Shown: positions 1-6,680 of the stretch, piece after piece | How positions within the stretch are numbered: position 1 is the stretch's first letter | Layout of the letters: each line of letters begins with the position of its first letter | NCBI GenBank assembly: GCA_012274175.1 | Contig: JAAOZZ010000433.1 | Span: 1-7,514 of the forward strand | DNA from: Betaproteobacteria bacterium | Lineage (GTDB): Bacteria; Pseudomonadota; Gammaproteobacteria; Burkholderiales; Usitatibacteraceae | DNA: 7,514 bases | Direction of reading: 5' to 3' | Made by a program: the position numbers and the translations under genes | The notes under the pieces: model-generated | Seen by the model: only the letters and a program-made list of their open reading frames with translations | Databases searched by the model: none | What the model was told of the DNA's origin: nothing

Positions 1-24
1 CGGCGCGAATCCCGGGAGACGAGG

Positions 25-750
25 TCACGGGCTGCCATAGCGCTCGGGCGAGATGCGCCGCATCTCGCCTTCGATCCAGGCTTCCACTTCGCGGTTCACG
101 GAAATGGGGTCCCGTCCCTCGGTGCGGATGAGCGGTCCCAGCACGACCTTCACGATGCCGGCGCGCTTGCGGAAAGCGTAGCGCCCCCAGAGCTCGCCCG
201 CGTTGTGCGCCATGGGCAGGATCGGAGTCCCGGTCCGGGTCGCGATCAGCGCCCCTCCGATGCCGTATCTCCCGCGCTGTCCGGGCGCTATCCGCGTGCC
301 CTCGGGAAAGATCGCGATCCCCATGCCTTCCTTCAGCCGGCGCTTTCCCTGGCTCACCACCTGCTCGCGCGCGCTCTGGCCGCTCGCGCGGTCGATGGCG
401 ATGCAGCGGATCGCCATGAGGCCCCATCCCACGAACGGCAGCCAACGCAGCTCCTTCTTCACGATCCAGCACTGGGGCGGAAAGCGGCTTTCGATGAAGA
501 TCGTCTCCCAGGCCGACTGGTGCTTGGACATGAGCACGACGGGAAAGGCGGGCAGGTTCTCCCAGCCCTGCACCTCGTAGCCGATGCCGCAGGACCATTC
601 CGCCCACTTGAGGATGCACGTGGCGTAGGCCGAGGCGAACGCGAAGGCGAGGCGGCGGCTCACGGGGCCCGCCGCGGGTACCAGGATGCCGAAGACACTC
701 GTGATCGCGAGGCCCCCCAGCAGGAAGATCGCCGAGCGCAGCGTCGTCAT
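25..750 (-). CDS. plsC: 1-acyl-sn-glycerol-3-phosphate acyltransferase (lysophosphatidate acyltransferase), PlsC family
   Basis: The 241-aa product should transfer an acyl chain to lysophosphatidic acid, giving phosphatidic acid at the inner face of the cytoplasmic membrane. Seen in the sequence: a hydrophobic N-terminal segment (about residues 5-28) that probably anchors it; the acyltransferase motif I as SKHQSAWETIF (75-85), with His77 and Glu82 where the classic HX4D motif has Asp; and the substrate-binding FPEGTR motif at 148-153. The length is normal for the family. I chose the ATG at 750 because it opens directly on MTTLRSAIFLL and its ATGA overlaps the gmhB stop by 4 bases; the frame stays open upstream but reads as Arg/Gly-rich out-of-frame gmhB. 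No Shine-Dalgarno is visible, so translation is probably coupled to gmhB. It ends in TGA and is the last gene of the glyQ operon seen here; bases 1-24 beyond it show no start codon. The family is sure; the exact acyl acceptor is inferred. Confidence 0.93.
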   Translation of the reverse strand: MTTLRSAIFLLGGLAITSVFGILVPAAGPVSRRLAFAFASAYATCILKWAEWSCGIGYEVQGWENLPAFPVVLMSKHQSAWETIFIESRFPPQCWIVKKELRWLPFVGWGLMAIRCIAIDRASGQSAREQVVSQGKRRLKEGMGIAIFPEGTRIAPGQRGRYGIGGALIATRTGTPILPMAHNAGELWGRYAFRKRAGIVKVVLGPLIRTEGRDPISVNREVEAWIEGEMRRISPERYGSP

Positions 751-1286
751 GCGTGGGCGATGATGTGCCGGCTCGCCTCGGCGAGGTCCTCGAAGACGAG
801 CGTCTTCTTCGGCAGCCCGCCTTCCTCCTGGGTCTTGCGCCCCTTGCCCGTCAGCACGAGGATCGCCTGCGCCCCGACCGCGTCGGCCGCCTGCATGTCC
901 TTCAGGCTGTCTCCCACGCACGGCACGCCCTTCAGCTCGGCATGGAAGCGCGCCCCGATCTCCTCGTACATGCCGGTGCGCGGCTTGCGGCAGCTGCACT
1001 GCTCGACGGCGGTGTGGGGGCAGAAGAAGAGCGCATCGATGCGCCCGCCCTGCCGGAAGACCATCTCCATCATCTTGTCGTTGATCGCGTTGAACGTGGC
1101 CATGTCGAAGAGGCCGCGGCCGATCCCCGACTGGTTGGTGGCCACGGCCACGCGGTAGCCGTTCTGGTGCAGGCGCGCGATCGCCTCGATGGACCCCGGG
1201 ATCGGCCGCCATTCCGCCGGCGACTTGATGTAGTGGTCGCTGTCGAAGTTGATCACCCCGTCGCGATCGAGGATGGCGAGCTTCAT
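747..1286 (-). CDS. gmhB: D-glycero-D-manno-heptose-1,7-bisphosphate 7-phosphatase (GmhB, HAD superfamily)
   Basis: This 179-aa cytoplasmic HAD phosphatase removes the 7-phosphate of heptose 1,7-bisphosphate on the way to ADP-heptose for the LPS inner core. Seen: HAD motif I LDRDGVIN with the nucleophile Asp7 and acid/base Asp9; motif II TNQSGIGRG (50-58); Lys101 as motif III in CRKP; and motif IV GDSLKD with Asp126 and Asp130. A zinc-binding set Cys89-Pro-His91 and Cys97-Ser-Cys99 is present with only five residues between His91 and Cys97, a shorter loop than in E. coli GmhB. The start ATG lies 2 bases after the glyS stop (TGA-AG-ATG), so initiation is probably coupled; no strong Shine-Dalgarno is seen. 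Its stop overlaps the plsC ATG. The anomer preference (beta for LPS, alpha for GDP-heptose) cannot be read from the sequence; beta is inferred from the setting. Histidinol phosphatase-like relatives are the main alternative, but the loop and context favour GmhB. Confidence 0.93.
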   Translation of the reverse strand: MKLAILDRDGVINFDSDHYIKSPAEWRPIPGSIEAIARLHQNGYRVAVATNQSGIGRGLFDMATFNAINDKMMEMVFRQGGRIDALFFCPHTAVEQCSCRKPRTGMYEEIGARFHAELKGVPCVGDSLKDMQAADAVGAQAILVLTGKGRKTQEEGGLPKKTLVFEDLAEASRHIIAHA

Positions 1287-1288
1287 CT

Positions 1289-3409
1289 TCAGGCCGCGAG
1301 CTTGGAGATGTCGGCCACGAGGTTCATCTCGCGCTGCAGGTCCGCGAGCAATGCGAGGCGGCTCCGGCGTACCGCGGCATCCTCCGCCATGACCATGATG
1401 GAATCGAAGAATGCGTCGACCGGCTGCTTCAGGACGGCGAAGCTCATGAGGTAGCCCTCGTAGTCTCCGCCCTCGAAAAGCGCCTTGGCGGATTTCGAGA
1501 CGGCGGCCAGGTGGTCGTACAGGGCGATCTCCGCCGGTTCCCGCAGCTCGCTGCGTTCCACGTTCCCGAAGGACTCGCCCTTCGTGGCGGCTTGACGCAG
1601 GATGTTGGCGACGCGCTTGTTCGCCGCGGCCAGGCTCCCGGACTCGGGCAGCTTCGAAAAGGCGCGAACGGCCTGGAGTTGCCGCGGCACTTCGTGCAGC
1701 CACACGGGGTTCTTGGAAAGCACGGATTCCACCTCGTTGGCGCTGAACCCCTTTTCGCGCAGGTACCCGCGCAGCCTCTCCAGCACGAACGCCTGCAATT
1801 CGATGTGGGCATCCCCGAGCAGTCCCTTCGGGAAGACCGCGAAGGCGTCGTTGACGAGATCGTGCAGCGACAGGGCGAATCCGCCCTCCACGAGAATCCG
1901 CACGATGCCCAGCGCGTTTCGCCGCAGCGCGAACGGATCCTTGTCGCCGGTGGGTTGCTGGCCTATCCCGAAGAGCCCGGCCAGCGTGCAGAACTTGTCC
2001 GCGAGCGCAACCGCCACGCTCACGTCGTCCACCGGGATCTGGTCGCCGGCGAATCGGGGCCAGTAGTGCTGCTCGATCGCGCGGGAAACCGATTTCTCCT
2101 CGGCATCCGCCTCGGCATAGTAGCGGCCCATGACGCCCTGGAGCTCGGGAAATTCGCCTACCATCAGCGTCACCAGGTCGGCCTTGGCGAGAAGCGCGGC
2201 GCGGTCCGCATACGGCCGGCCTTTTTCACCCCGTGGCAGCCGCGCCTGGATCCGCACCGCGAGCAATCGAATGCGCTCGACCCGGTCCAGCTGCGATCCG
2301 AGCTTGTTGTGATAGACGATCGAAGCGAGCTGCGGCACGCGATCGGCGAGCCGCGTCTTCCGGTCCGTTTCGAAGAAGAAACGCGCGTCGGCCAGGCGCG
2401 GGCGAACCACCCGCTCATTGCCGCGCACGATGTTGCCGGGATCGGCGAGGCGCATGTTGCTCACGATGAGGAAGCGGTTCGTGAGCCGGCCGGCCGCGTC
2501 GAAGAGCGGAAAGTATTTCTGGTTCTGGCGCATGGTGAGCACCAGGCACTCGGCGGGCACCGAGAGGAACTCGGCATCGAAGGTGCCGGAGTAGACCGTG
2601 GGCATCTCGACCAATGCCGTCACTTCGTCGAGCAATGCCCCGTAGTCGGCCTCGCGCCCGAGGTTGGCATGGGCCGAGGATGCCGCCGCCTCGAGCTCGC
2701 CGCGGATCGCCTCGCGCCGCTTGCCGAAATCGGCGATGACGCCGCCGGGAGCCTCGAGCCGAGCCTCGTAGTCCGCGGCCTCGTCGAGGGGGATGTCGCG
2801 CTCGCCCTGGAAGCGATGTCCGTGCACGATGCGTCCGGCCTGCAGGCCGAGCGCGCCCACGCCCAGCACTTCGTTTCCGTGCAGCGCCACGAGCCCATGC
2901 GCCGGCCGCACGAAGCGCACCGTGGTCACGCCGTCCGCGAGCTGGTAGCTCATGACCTTCGGGATCGGCAGGCCCGCGATCGCCTCGTCGAGCGCCGCCT
3001 GCAGCGCCTCCTGCAGCACGAGCCCCCTGGCCACGCCCCGATAGACGAGCTGCTCGACCTTGCCGTCGCTCACCCGCTCGAGCTGGGCGACGGCGACGTG
3101 GGCGAGCTGGCGCGCGGCGAGCTTCTTGCGCAGGGCGGGCGTGGCCTCGCCTTGCGCGTCGATCCCCACGGAGGCGGGCATGAGGCGCTCCTCGAAGGCG
3201 CTGTCGGGCGCGATGCCGTCCACCGGGTCGAGCAGCGCCGCGAGTCGGCGGGGCGTCGCGAAAGCGCGCACGGACGCATCCTCCCCGAGCACCTGGCGCT
3301 TGCGAAGTCCCGCGGCGAGGCCTTGCGCGAACGCATCCCCGAGGCGCTGGAGCGCGCGCGGCGGCAGCTCCTCGCAGAAGAGCTCGACGAGGAGCGGCGC
3401 GCGCCTCAC
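1289..3409 (-). CDS. glyS: Glycine--tRNA ligase beta subunit
   Basis: This 706-aa beta subunit of the bacterial alpha2beta2 glycyl-tRNA synthetase binds tRNA-Gly and is needed with GlyQ for charging. Seen: the N-terminal signature [15 protein letters not shown] (6-20), an ATPRRLA stretch (51-57), the core [14 protein letters not shown] (291-304), an HD-like region around [17 protein letters not shown] (364-380), [24 protein letters not shown] (409-432), [15 protein letters not shown] (491-505), and a helical C-terminal anticodon-binding-like tail ending at 706. The length is close to the E. coli protein (689 aa). No ATG exists near the conserved N-terminus; the start is a GTG at 3409 whose GTGA overlaps the glyQ TGA by 4 bases. 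A GGAG lies 5 bases upstream (3415-3418, minus strand), which supports that choice. The open frame continues upstream to 4357 only as an out-of-frame reading of glyQ. It is followed by gmhB after 2 bases. The gene looks intact. Confidence 0.97.
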   Translation of the reverse strand: MRRAPLLVELFCEELPPRALQRLGDAFAQGLAAGLRKRQVLGEDASVRAFATPRRLAALLDPVDGIAPDSAFEERLMPASVGIDAQGEATPALRKKLAARQLAHVAVAQLERVSDGKVEQLVYRGVARGLVLQEALQAALDEAIAGLPIPKVMSYQLADGVTTVRFVRPAHGLVALHGNEVLGVGALGLQAGRIVHGHRFQGERDIPLDEAADYEARLEAPGGVIADFGKRREAIRGELEAAASSAHANLGREADYGALLDEVTALVEMPTVYSGTFDAEFLSVPAECLVLTMRQNQKYFPLFDAAGRLTNRFLIVSNMRLADPGNIVRGNERVVRPRLADARFFFETDRKTRLADRVPQLASIVYHNKLGSQLDRVERIRLLAVRIQARLPRGEKGRPYADRAALLAKADLVTLMVGEFPELQGVMGRYYAEADAEEKSVSRAIEQHYWPRFAGDQIPVDDVSVAVALADKFCTLAGLFGIGQQPTGDKDPFALRRNALGIVRILVEGGFALSLHDLVNDAFAVFPKGLLGDAHIELQAFVLERLRGYLREKGFSANEVESVLSKNPVWLHEVPRQLQAVRAFSKLPESGSLAAANKRVANILRQAATKGESFGNVERSELREPAEIALYDHLAAVSKSAKALFEGGDYEGYLMSFAVLKQPVDAFFDSIMVMAEDAAVRRSRLALLADLQREMNLVADISKLAA

Positions 3410-4311
3410 GTGGGCTCCGCGGCGAGCATCGGGAAGCCGAGGCGCTCGCGCGATTCGTAGTAGCTTTGGGCCACGGCCTTCGCGAGGTTGCGGATGCGCC
3501 CGATGTATCCGGCGCGCTCCGTGACGGAGATGGCTCCGCGCGCGTCGAGCATGTTGAACGCATGCGCCGCCTTCAGCACCTGCTCGTAGGCGGGAAGCGC
3601 GAGCCGGGCCTCCATCAGCCGCTTCGCGGCCGCCTCGTGGTCGGCGAAGTGGCGGAAGAGCGCCTCGGCGTCGGCGTGCTCGAAGTTGTACGTGGACTGC
3701 TCGACTTCGTTCTGGTGGTAGACGTCGCGATAGGTGAGGCGCCGGGTCCGTCCTCCCTCCTTCCACTCGGTCCACACCAGGTCGAACACGTTCTCGACGC
3801 CCTGCAGGTACATCGCGAGACGCTCGAGCCCGTAGGTGATCTCGCCGGTGATCGGCTTGCAGTCGATGCCGCCCACCTGCTGGAAGTACGTGAACTGCGT
3901 GATCTCCATGCCGTTCATCCACACTTCCCAGCCCAGGCCCCAGGCGCCCAGGGTCGGATTCTCCCAATCGTCCTCGACGAAGCGCACGTCGTTCGCCCCC
4001 AGGTCGAAGCCCACGGCCTCGAGGGACCCGAGGTAGAGGTCGAGGATGTCCGGCGGCGACGGCTTCAGGACTACCTGGAACTGGTAGTAGTGCTGCAGGC
4101 GGTTCGGATTCTCGCCGTAGCGCCCGTCCTTCGGGCGACGGGAGGGCTGCACGTACGCGGCCCGCCACGGCTCCGGGCCGAGGGAGCGCAGGAACGTGGC
4201 GGTATGGGACGTGCCGGCGCCGACTTCCATGTCGTAGGGCTGGAGGACGGCGCAGCCCTTCTGGTCCCAGTAGTCCTGGAGCTTCAGGACCAATTGCTGG
4301 AAGGTCGACAT
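3406..4311 (-). CDS. glyQ: Glycine--tRNA ligase alpha subunit
   Basis: This 301-aa class II catalytic subunit activates glycine with ATP and, with GlyS, charges tRNA-Gly in the cytoplasm. The sequence is strongly conserved: [12 protein letters not shown] (4-15), [13 protein letters not shown] (24-36), [21 protein letters not shown] (51-71; motif 2 region, ATP-binding arginines), [14 protein letters not shown] (118-131), FTYFQQVGG (140-148) and the motif 3-like [13 protein letters not shown] (156-168). The length matches the E. coli protein (303 aa). The ATG at 4311 gives the expected N-terminus. No Shine-Dalgarno lies before it (CTCCCCTCCCCG precedes the ATG). It is the first gene of a tightly packed glyQ-glyS-gmhB-plsC run and has its own candidate promoter about 30-55 bases upstream, with a predicted leader of only about 20 bases. 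Its stop overlaps the glyS GTG, a coupling that fits equal synthesis of the two subunits. Confidence 0.98.
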   Translation of the reverse strand: MSTFQQLVLKLQDYWDQKGCAVLQPYDMEVGAGTSHTATFLRSLGPEPWRAAYVQPSRRPKDGRYGENPNRLQHYYQFQVVLKPSPPDILDLYLGSLEAVGFDLGANDVRFVEDDWENPTLGAWGLGWEVWMNGMEITQFTYFQQVGGIDCKPITGEITYGLERLAMYLQGVENVFDLVWTEWKEGGRTRRLTYRDVYHQNEVEQSTYNFEHADAEALFRHFADHEAAAKRLMEARLALPAYEQVLKAAHAFNMLDARGAISVTERAGYIGRIRNLAKAVAQSYYESRERLGFPMLAAEPT

Positions 4312-4338
4312 CGGGGAGGGGAGCGTGCCAAAGGAAGG

Positions 4339-4367
4339 ATTTTAGTGGTTTTACCACGCCCCATCAA
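4339..4367 (-). promoter_or_regulatory. Predicted sigma-70 promoter for the glyQ-glyS-gmhB-plsC operon
   Basis: Reading leftward on the minus strand, a TTGATG -35 box (4362-4367) and a TAAAAT -10 box (4339-4344) are separated by exactly 17 bp. They match TTGACA at four of six positions and TATAAT at five of six. A run of seven A/T pairs (4366-4372, T on this strand) overlaps and precedes the -35 box. Transcription would start near 4331-4333, leaving a leader of about 20 bases before the glyQ ATG at 4311. This stands out because the flanking DNA is very GC-rich and because the opposed methyltransferase gene means glyQ cannot be read through from lnt. Prediction from sequence only. Confidence 0.66.
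4345..4357. promoter_or_regulatory. Perfect 5-3-5 palindrome, candidate repressor operator inside the glyQ promoter spacer
   Basis: The sequence GTGGT-TTT-ACCAC is a perfect inverted repeat with 5-bp arms and a 3-bp centre. It lies wholly within the 17-bp spacer of the predicted glyQ promoter, next to the -10 box. The inner part TGGT-N3-ACCA fits the half-site pattern TNGT-N3-ACNA known for FadR-subfamily GntR regulators, so a repressor bound here would block RNA polymerase. No regulator gene lies in the window, so the cognate protein is unknown. As RNA it would form only a weak 5-bp hairpin, with no T-run directly after it on either strand, so a terminator is unlikely. Confidence 0.45.
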
Positions 4368-4390
4368 AAAAATGCGGCAAACTCGCGCGC

Positions 4391-5158
4391 ATGGACGAGC
4401 GCAAGCAGCCCGGTCCCGGGGCTCCGCCCCTGCCGGCGTGGCGGACCTGCCTCGATGTCGAGGAGCAGGCCGCGGGCCACTATCTCGATTTCGTGAACAC
4501 CACCGTGTTCGACGCGCTCGACGGGGCCCCGCGGCGCGCGCTCGACCTCGGATGCGCGGGCGGGGCGCTCGGCGCCGCGCTCAAGCAGCGATTTCCCGAT
4601 GCGACGGTGGTCGGCGTCGAGGCGAGCCGGGCGGCGGCACAGGCCGCCGCCGCGAAGCTCGACCGCGTCATCTGCGCGCGCCTGGAGAGCGTCGACTTCG
4701 CGGCCGAGGGCCTGCGGCCCGGGGAGTTCGATACCGTCATCGCCGCGGACGTGCTCGAGCACATGGTCAATCCGTGGGCGCTGCTCGAGCGCCTGAAGCC
4801 CCTGCTCGCCCCGCGGGCCCAGGTGATCGCGAGCATCCCGAACGTGCGCAACCTCGGGCTCGTCTCGCAGCTCCTCCAGGAAGGCCGCTGGGAATATCGC
4901 GAGCGCGGCCTGCTCGACGTGACACACCTTCGGTTCTTCACGCTGGCCGAGATCCGCAGGATGTTCGAGGACTCGGGATACGTCCTCGAGGGCTACACCG
5001 CGAACCTGACCCCGTCGATGGCGCCGCTTTACCGCTCGTTCGGGGGACGGGATCCGGGAACCATCCAGGCGGGCAGGCTCACCCTCACCGGCGTCACCGC
5101 GCAGGAGCTCACCGAGCTTTGCGCCGAGCAGTTCATCGTGCGCTGCCGGAGCGCCTGA
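4391..5158 (+). CDS. Class I SAM-dependent methyltransferase, Methyltransf_11/23-like, substrate unknown
   Basis: This 255-aa soluble methyltransferase has a Rossmann fold. Seen: the SAM-binding motif I ALDLGCAGGALG (50-61), an acidic residue ending strand 2 (VGVEAS, Glu77), the post-motif FDTVIAADVLEHMVNPW (113-129), and IASIPNVRNLGLVSQLLQEGRWEY (147-169) followed by GLLDVTHLRFFTLAEIRRMFEDSGY (173-197). From memory, this combination is typical of methyltransferases found beside or fused to glycosyltransferases in surface-polysaccharide clusters; the substrate cannot be read here. The first 20 residues are charged and Pro-rich. The ATG at 4391 is the only reasonable start: a stop (TAG at 4343-4345) closes the frame upstream without another start codon. 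It is the sole plus-strand gene, divergent from glyQ and convergent with lnt, overlapping lnt's 3' end by 26 bp. GC content and codon style resemble the neighbours, so recent foreign origin is not evident. Confidence 0.88.
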   Translation: MDERKQPGPGAPPLPAWRTCLDVEEQAAGHYLDFVNTTVFDALDGAPRRALDLGCAGGALGAALKQRFPDATVVGVEASRAAAQAAAAKLDRVICARLESVDFAAEGLRPGEFDTVIAADVLEHMVNPWALLERLKPLLAPRAQVIASIPNVRNLGLVSQLLQEGRWEYRERGLLDVTHLRFFTLAEIRRMFEDSGYVLEGYTANLTPSMAPLYRSFGGRDPGTIQAGRLTLTGVTAQELTELCAEQFIVRCRSA

Positions 5159-6680
5159 AGCGCGGCGCCGCGGCAAGCAGCCCGAGCGCGAAGGCCAGCA
5201 TCAGGGCGGGCCCGTTGCCCCACCGCACGTAGGGCGTGGCACCGGTGCGCGGCGTGACCTCCGCCACGAGGGTGCCGACCGTGAACTCCGGCAGGCGCGA
5301 GACCACGTGCCCGGTCTCGTCGATCGCCGCGGTCGCTCCCGTGTTCGTCGCGCGGACCATCCATCGGCCGGTCTCGAGGGCCCGCATCTGGGAGGCCTGC
5401 AGGTGCTGGTCCGGCGCGAGGGAGTGTCCGAACCACGCATCGTTGCTCACGTTCACCAGCGCTTCGGCGGCCGGAAGCGCATCGATCACTTCCTCGCCGT
5501 AGACGTCCTCGTAGCAGATGGCCACGCCGAAGGCCACGCCCGCCGCCTCGATCGGCGCCTGCCGGTGGGCGCCGCGGGCAAAGTCGGTCATCGGGATGTG
5601 CAGGATGGTGAGCACCCACGCGAATCCCGGCGGGATGAATTCCCCGAACGGCACCAGGTGGCGCTTGCGGTACGACTGGTTCCCGGCTCCCGTGATGCGC
5701 ACGAGGCTGTTGTAGTAGTCGTACTCCTCGCCGCGAAACACGCGCTCGACGGTGCCCAGCAGGATCTCCTGGCGATTCTGCGCGGCATGCAGGCGAAGGC
5801 TCGCCAGGTAGTCGTCGGGCAGCTGGTCGAGGAACGCCGGCAGCGCCGTCTCCGGCACCACGATCACCCGGGCGGGCGCCTCGAAGATCATGCGCCGGTA
5901 GTCGAGCAGCGTGCGGGTGCGAACGTCCTCGCGCCACTTGATGTGCTGGGACACGTTGCCCTGCAGCAGCGCGACCGACACCGGCGGCCCCGCGGGGAGC
6001 GTCCACGGCACGAGGCGCGCGATCGCTCCTGCGGCGAAGAGCGCGGCGATGCCTGCGAGCAGCGCGAGGCGGCCGCGACCGGACGCGAGAGAGAGCGCGA
6101 AACCCGCCAGGAGCGCCGCGCTTCCCGCGGCCGCGAGCGATACGCCGTAGGCTCCCCCGTAGGGCGCCCATCCCGCGAGCGGGCTCGAGGGCACCTGGGA
6201 CGTTCCCACCGTGAGCCACGGGAAGCCCGTAAAGAGCGTGCCCCGCAGCCATTCCGCGAGCACGAACGCCGCGGGTGCAAGGGTGAGCCGGCGGGCCGCG
6301 GACGCGGGCGCCCAGCGCGCCACGACCCAGCCCGTCAGGGCGGGAAACAGGGCGAGATAGGCGCAGAAGCAGAACGTCGCCAGGGCCGCGAGGACGAGGG
6401 GCATCTCGCCAAACTCGTGCAGGCTCACGTACACCCACGACACTCCCGCGAGGAAGTAGCCCAGGCCGAACGCGTATCCGGAGAGTCCCGCCTGGCGCGG
6501 CGAGGCGCTGCGCGTCCAGATCGCGAACAGCACCGCGAGGGAGACGATCGGCACCGGCCACGCGCCCACCGGCGCGAAGCCGAGCACGGCGGCGGCGCCC
6601 GCCACCAGGGGTATTCCCAGCCCCGTGCCGACGAGGCGCGCCGCCGAGGCGATCGGCGGCGCGCCGCGCGAAAACGTCAC
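5133..6680 (-). CDS. lnt: Apolipoprotein N-acyltransferase
   Basis: This 515-aa integral inner-membrane enzyme does the last step of lipoprotein maturation, moving an acyl chain from phospholipid to the amino group of the lipid-modified N-terminal cysteine. Seen: a long multi-pass hydrophobic N-terminal half (segments within about 20-56, 66-86, 93-122, 132-150, 173-200 and 204-226), a periplasmic nitrilase-type domain from about 233, and a final membrane segment near 488-505. The expected catalytic triad is present: Glu277 in VVPETALP, Lys339 in YRKRHLVPFGE and Cys389 in AICYEDVYGEEV. The length is close to E. coli Lnt (512 aa). The start is GTG at 6680, whose GTGA overlaps the corC stop; AGGGAG (6686-6691) sits 5 bases upstream as a good Shine-Dalgarno. 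Its 3' end overlaps the convergent methyltransferase gene. Adjacency to corC/ybeX is the usual arrangement in proteobacteria. Confidence 0.97.
   Translation of the reverse strand: MTFSRGAPPIASAARLVGTGLGIPLVAGAAAVLGFAPVGAWPVPIVSLAVLFAIWTRSASPRQAGLSGYAFGLGYFLAGVSWVYVSLHEFGEMPLVLAALATFCFCAYLALFPALTGWVVARWAPASAARRLTLAPAAFVLAEWLRGTLFTGFPWLTVGTSQVPSSPLAGWAPYGGAYGVSLAAAGSAALLAGFALSLASGRGRLALLAGIAALFAAGAIARLVPWTLPAGPPVSVALLQGNVSQHIKWREDVRTRTLLDYRRMIFEAPARVIVVPETALPAFLDQLPDDYLASLRLHAAQNRQEILLGTVERVFRGEEYDYYNSLVRITGAGNQSYRKRHLVPFGEFIPPGFAWVLTILHIPMTDFARGAHRQAPIEAAGVAFGVAICYEDVYGEEVIDALPAAEALVNVSNDAWFGHSLAPDQHLQASQMRALETGRWMVRATNTGATAAIDETGHVVSRLPEFTVGTLVAEVTPRTGATPYVRWGNGPALMLAFALGLLAAAPRFRRSGSAR

Larger units (their letters stand above)
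4312..4390. other. Divergent intergenic region between glyQ and the methyltransferase gene
   Basis: This 79-bp region is the only substantial non-coding stretch in the window and is visibly more AT-rich than the genes, especially at 4328-4382. It contains the leftward promoter and palindrome listed separately. For the rightward methyltransferase gene I find no convincing -35/-10 pair. I also see no Shine-Dalgarno close to its ATG; the nearest purine-rich block, AAAGGAAGGA at 4330-4339, is about 50 bases away. No T-box, glycine riboswitch or small ORF could be supported. Confidence 0.8.

Noticed and set aside
1..24. Start of another operon gene after plsC
   Set aside because: The 24 bases contain no ATG, GTG or TTG on the minus strand in a usable position, so nothing can be called.
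1511..3460. 649-codon open frame on the plus strand opposite glyS
   Set aside because: It is antisense to a highly conserved glyS and is rich in Arg, His, Glu and Ala, as expected from complementing GC-rich codons. It shows no recognisable domain.
4312..4340. T-box or glycine riboswitch controlling glyQ
   Set aside because: The region before the ATG is under 80 bp with a predicted leader of about 20 bases. That is too short for either structure, and no T-box-like sequence is seen.
4345..4357. Hairpin between glyQ and the methyltransferase gene as an intrinsic terminator
   Set aside because: The stem has only 5 bp and no T-run follows it directly on either strand. No transcript should end here, since both flanking genes diverge from it.
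4312..4357. Upstream extension of the glyS frame starting at GTG 4357, or a leader peptide before glyQ
   Set aside because: That frame overlaps the predicted promoter and then reads glyQ out of frame. GlyS homology begins only at about 3400, and the GTG at 3409 has a proper Shine-Dalgarno.
3466..5232. 588-codon plus-strand open frame across glyQ, the intergenic region and the methyltransferase gene
   Set aside because: It runs antisense to glyQ and then out of frame through the methyltransferase gene. No domain is visible, and the conserved proteins in the other frames explain the DNA.
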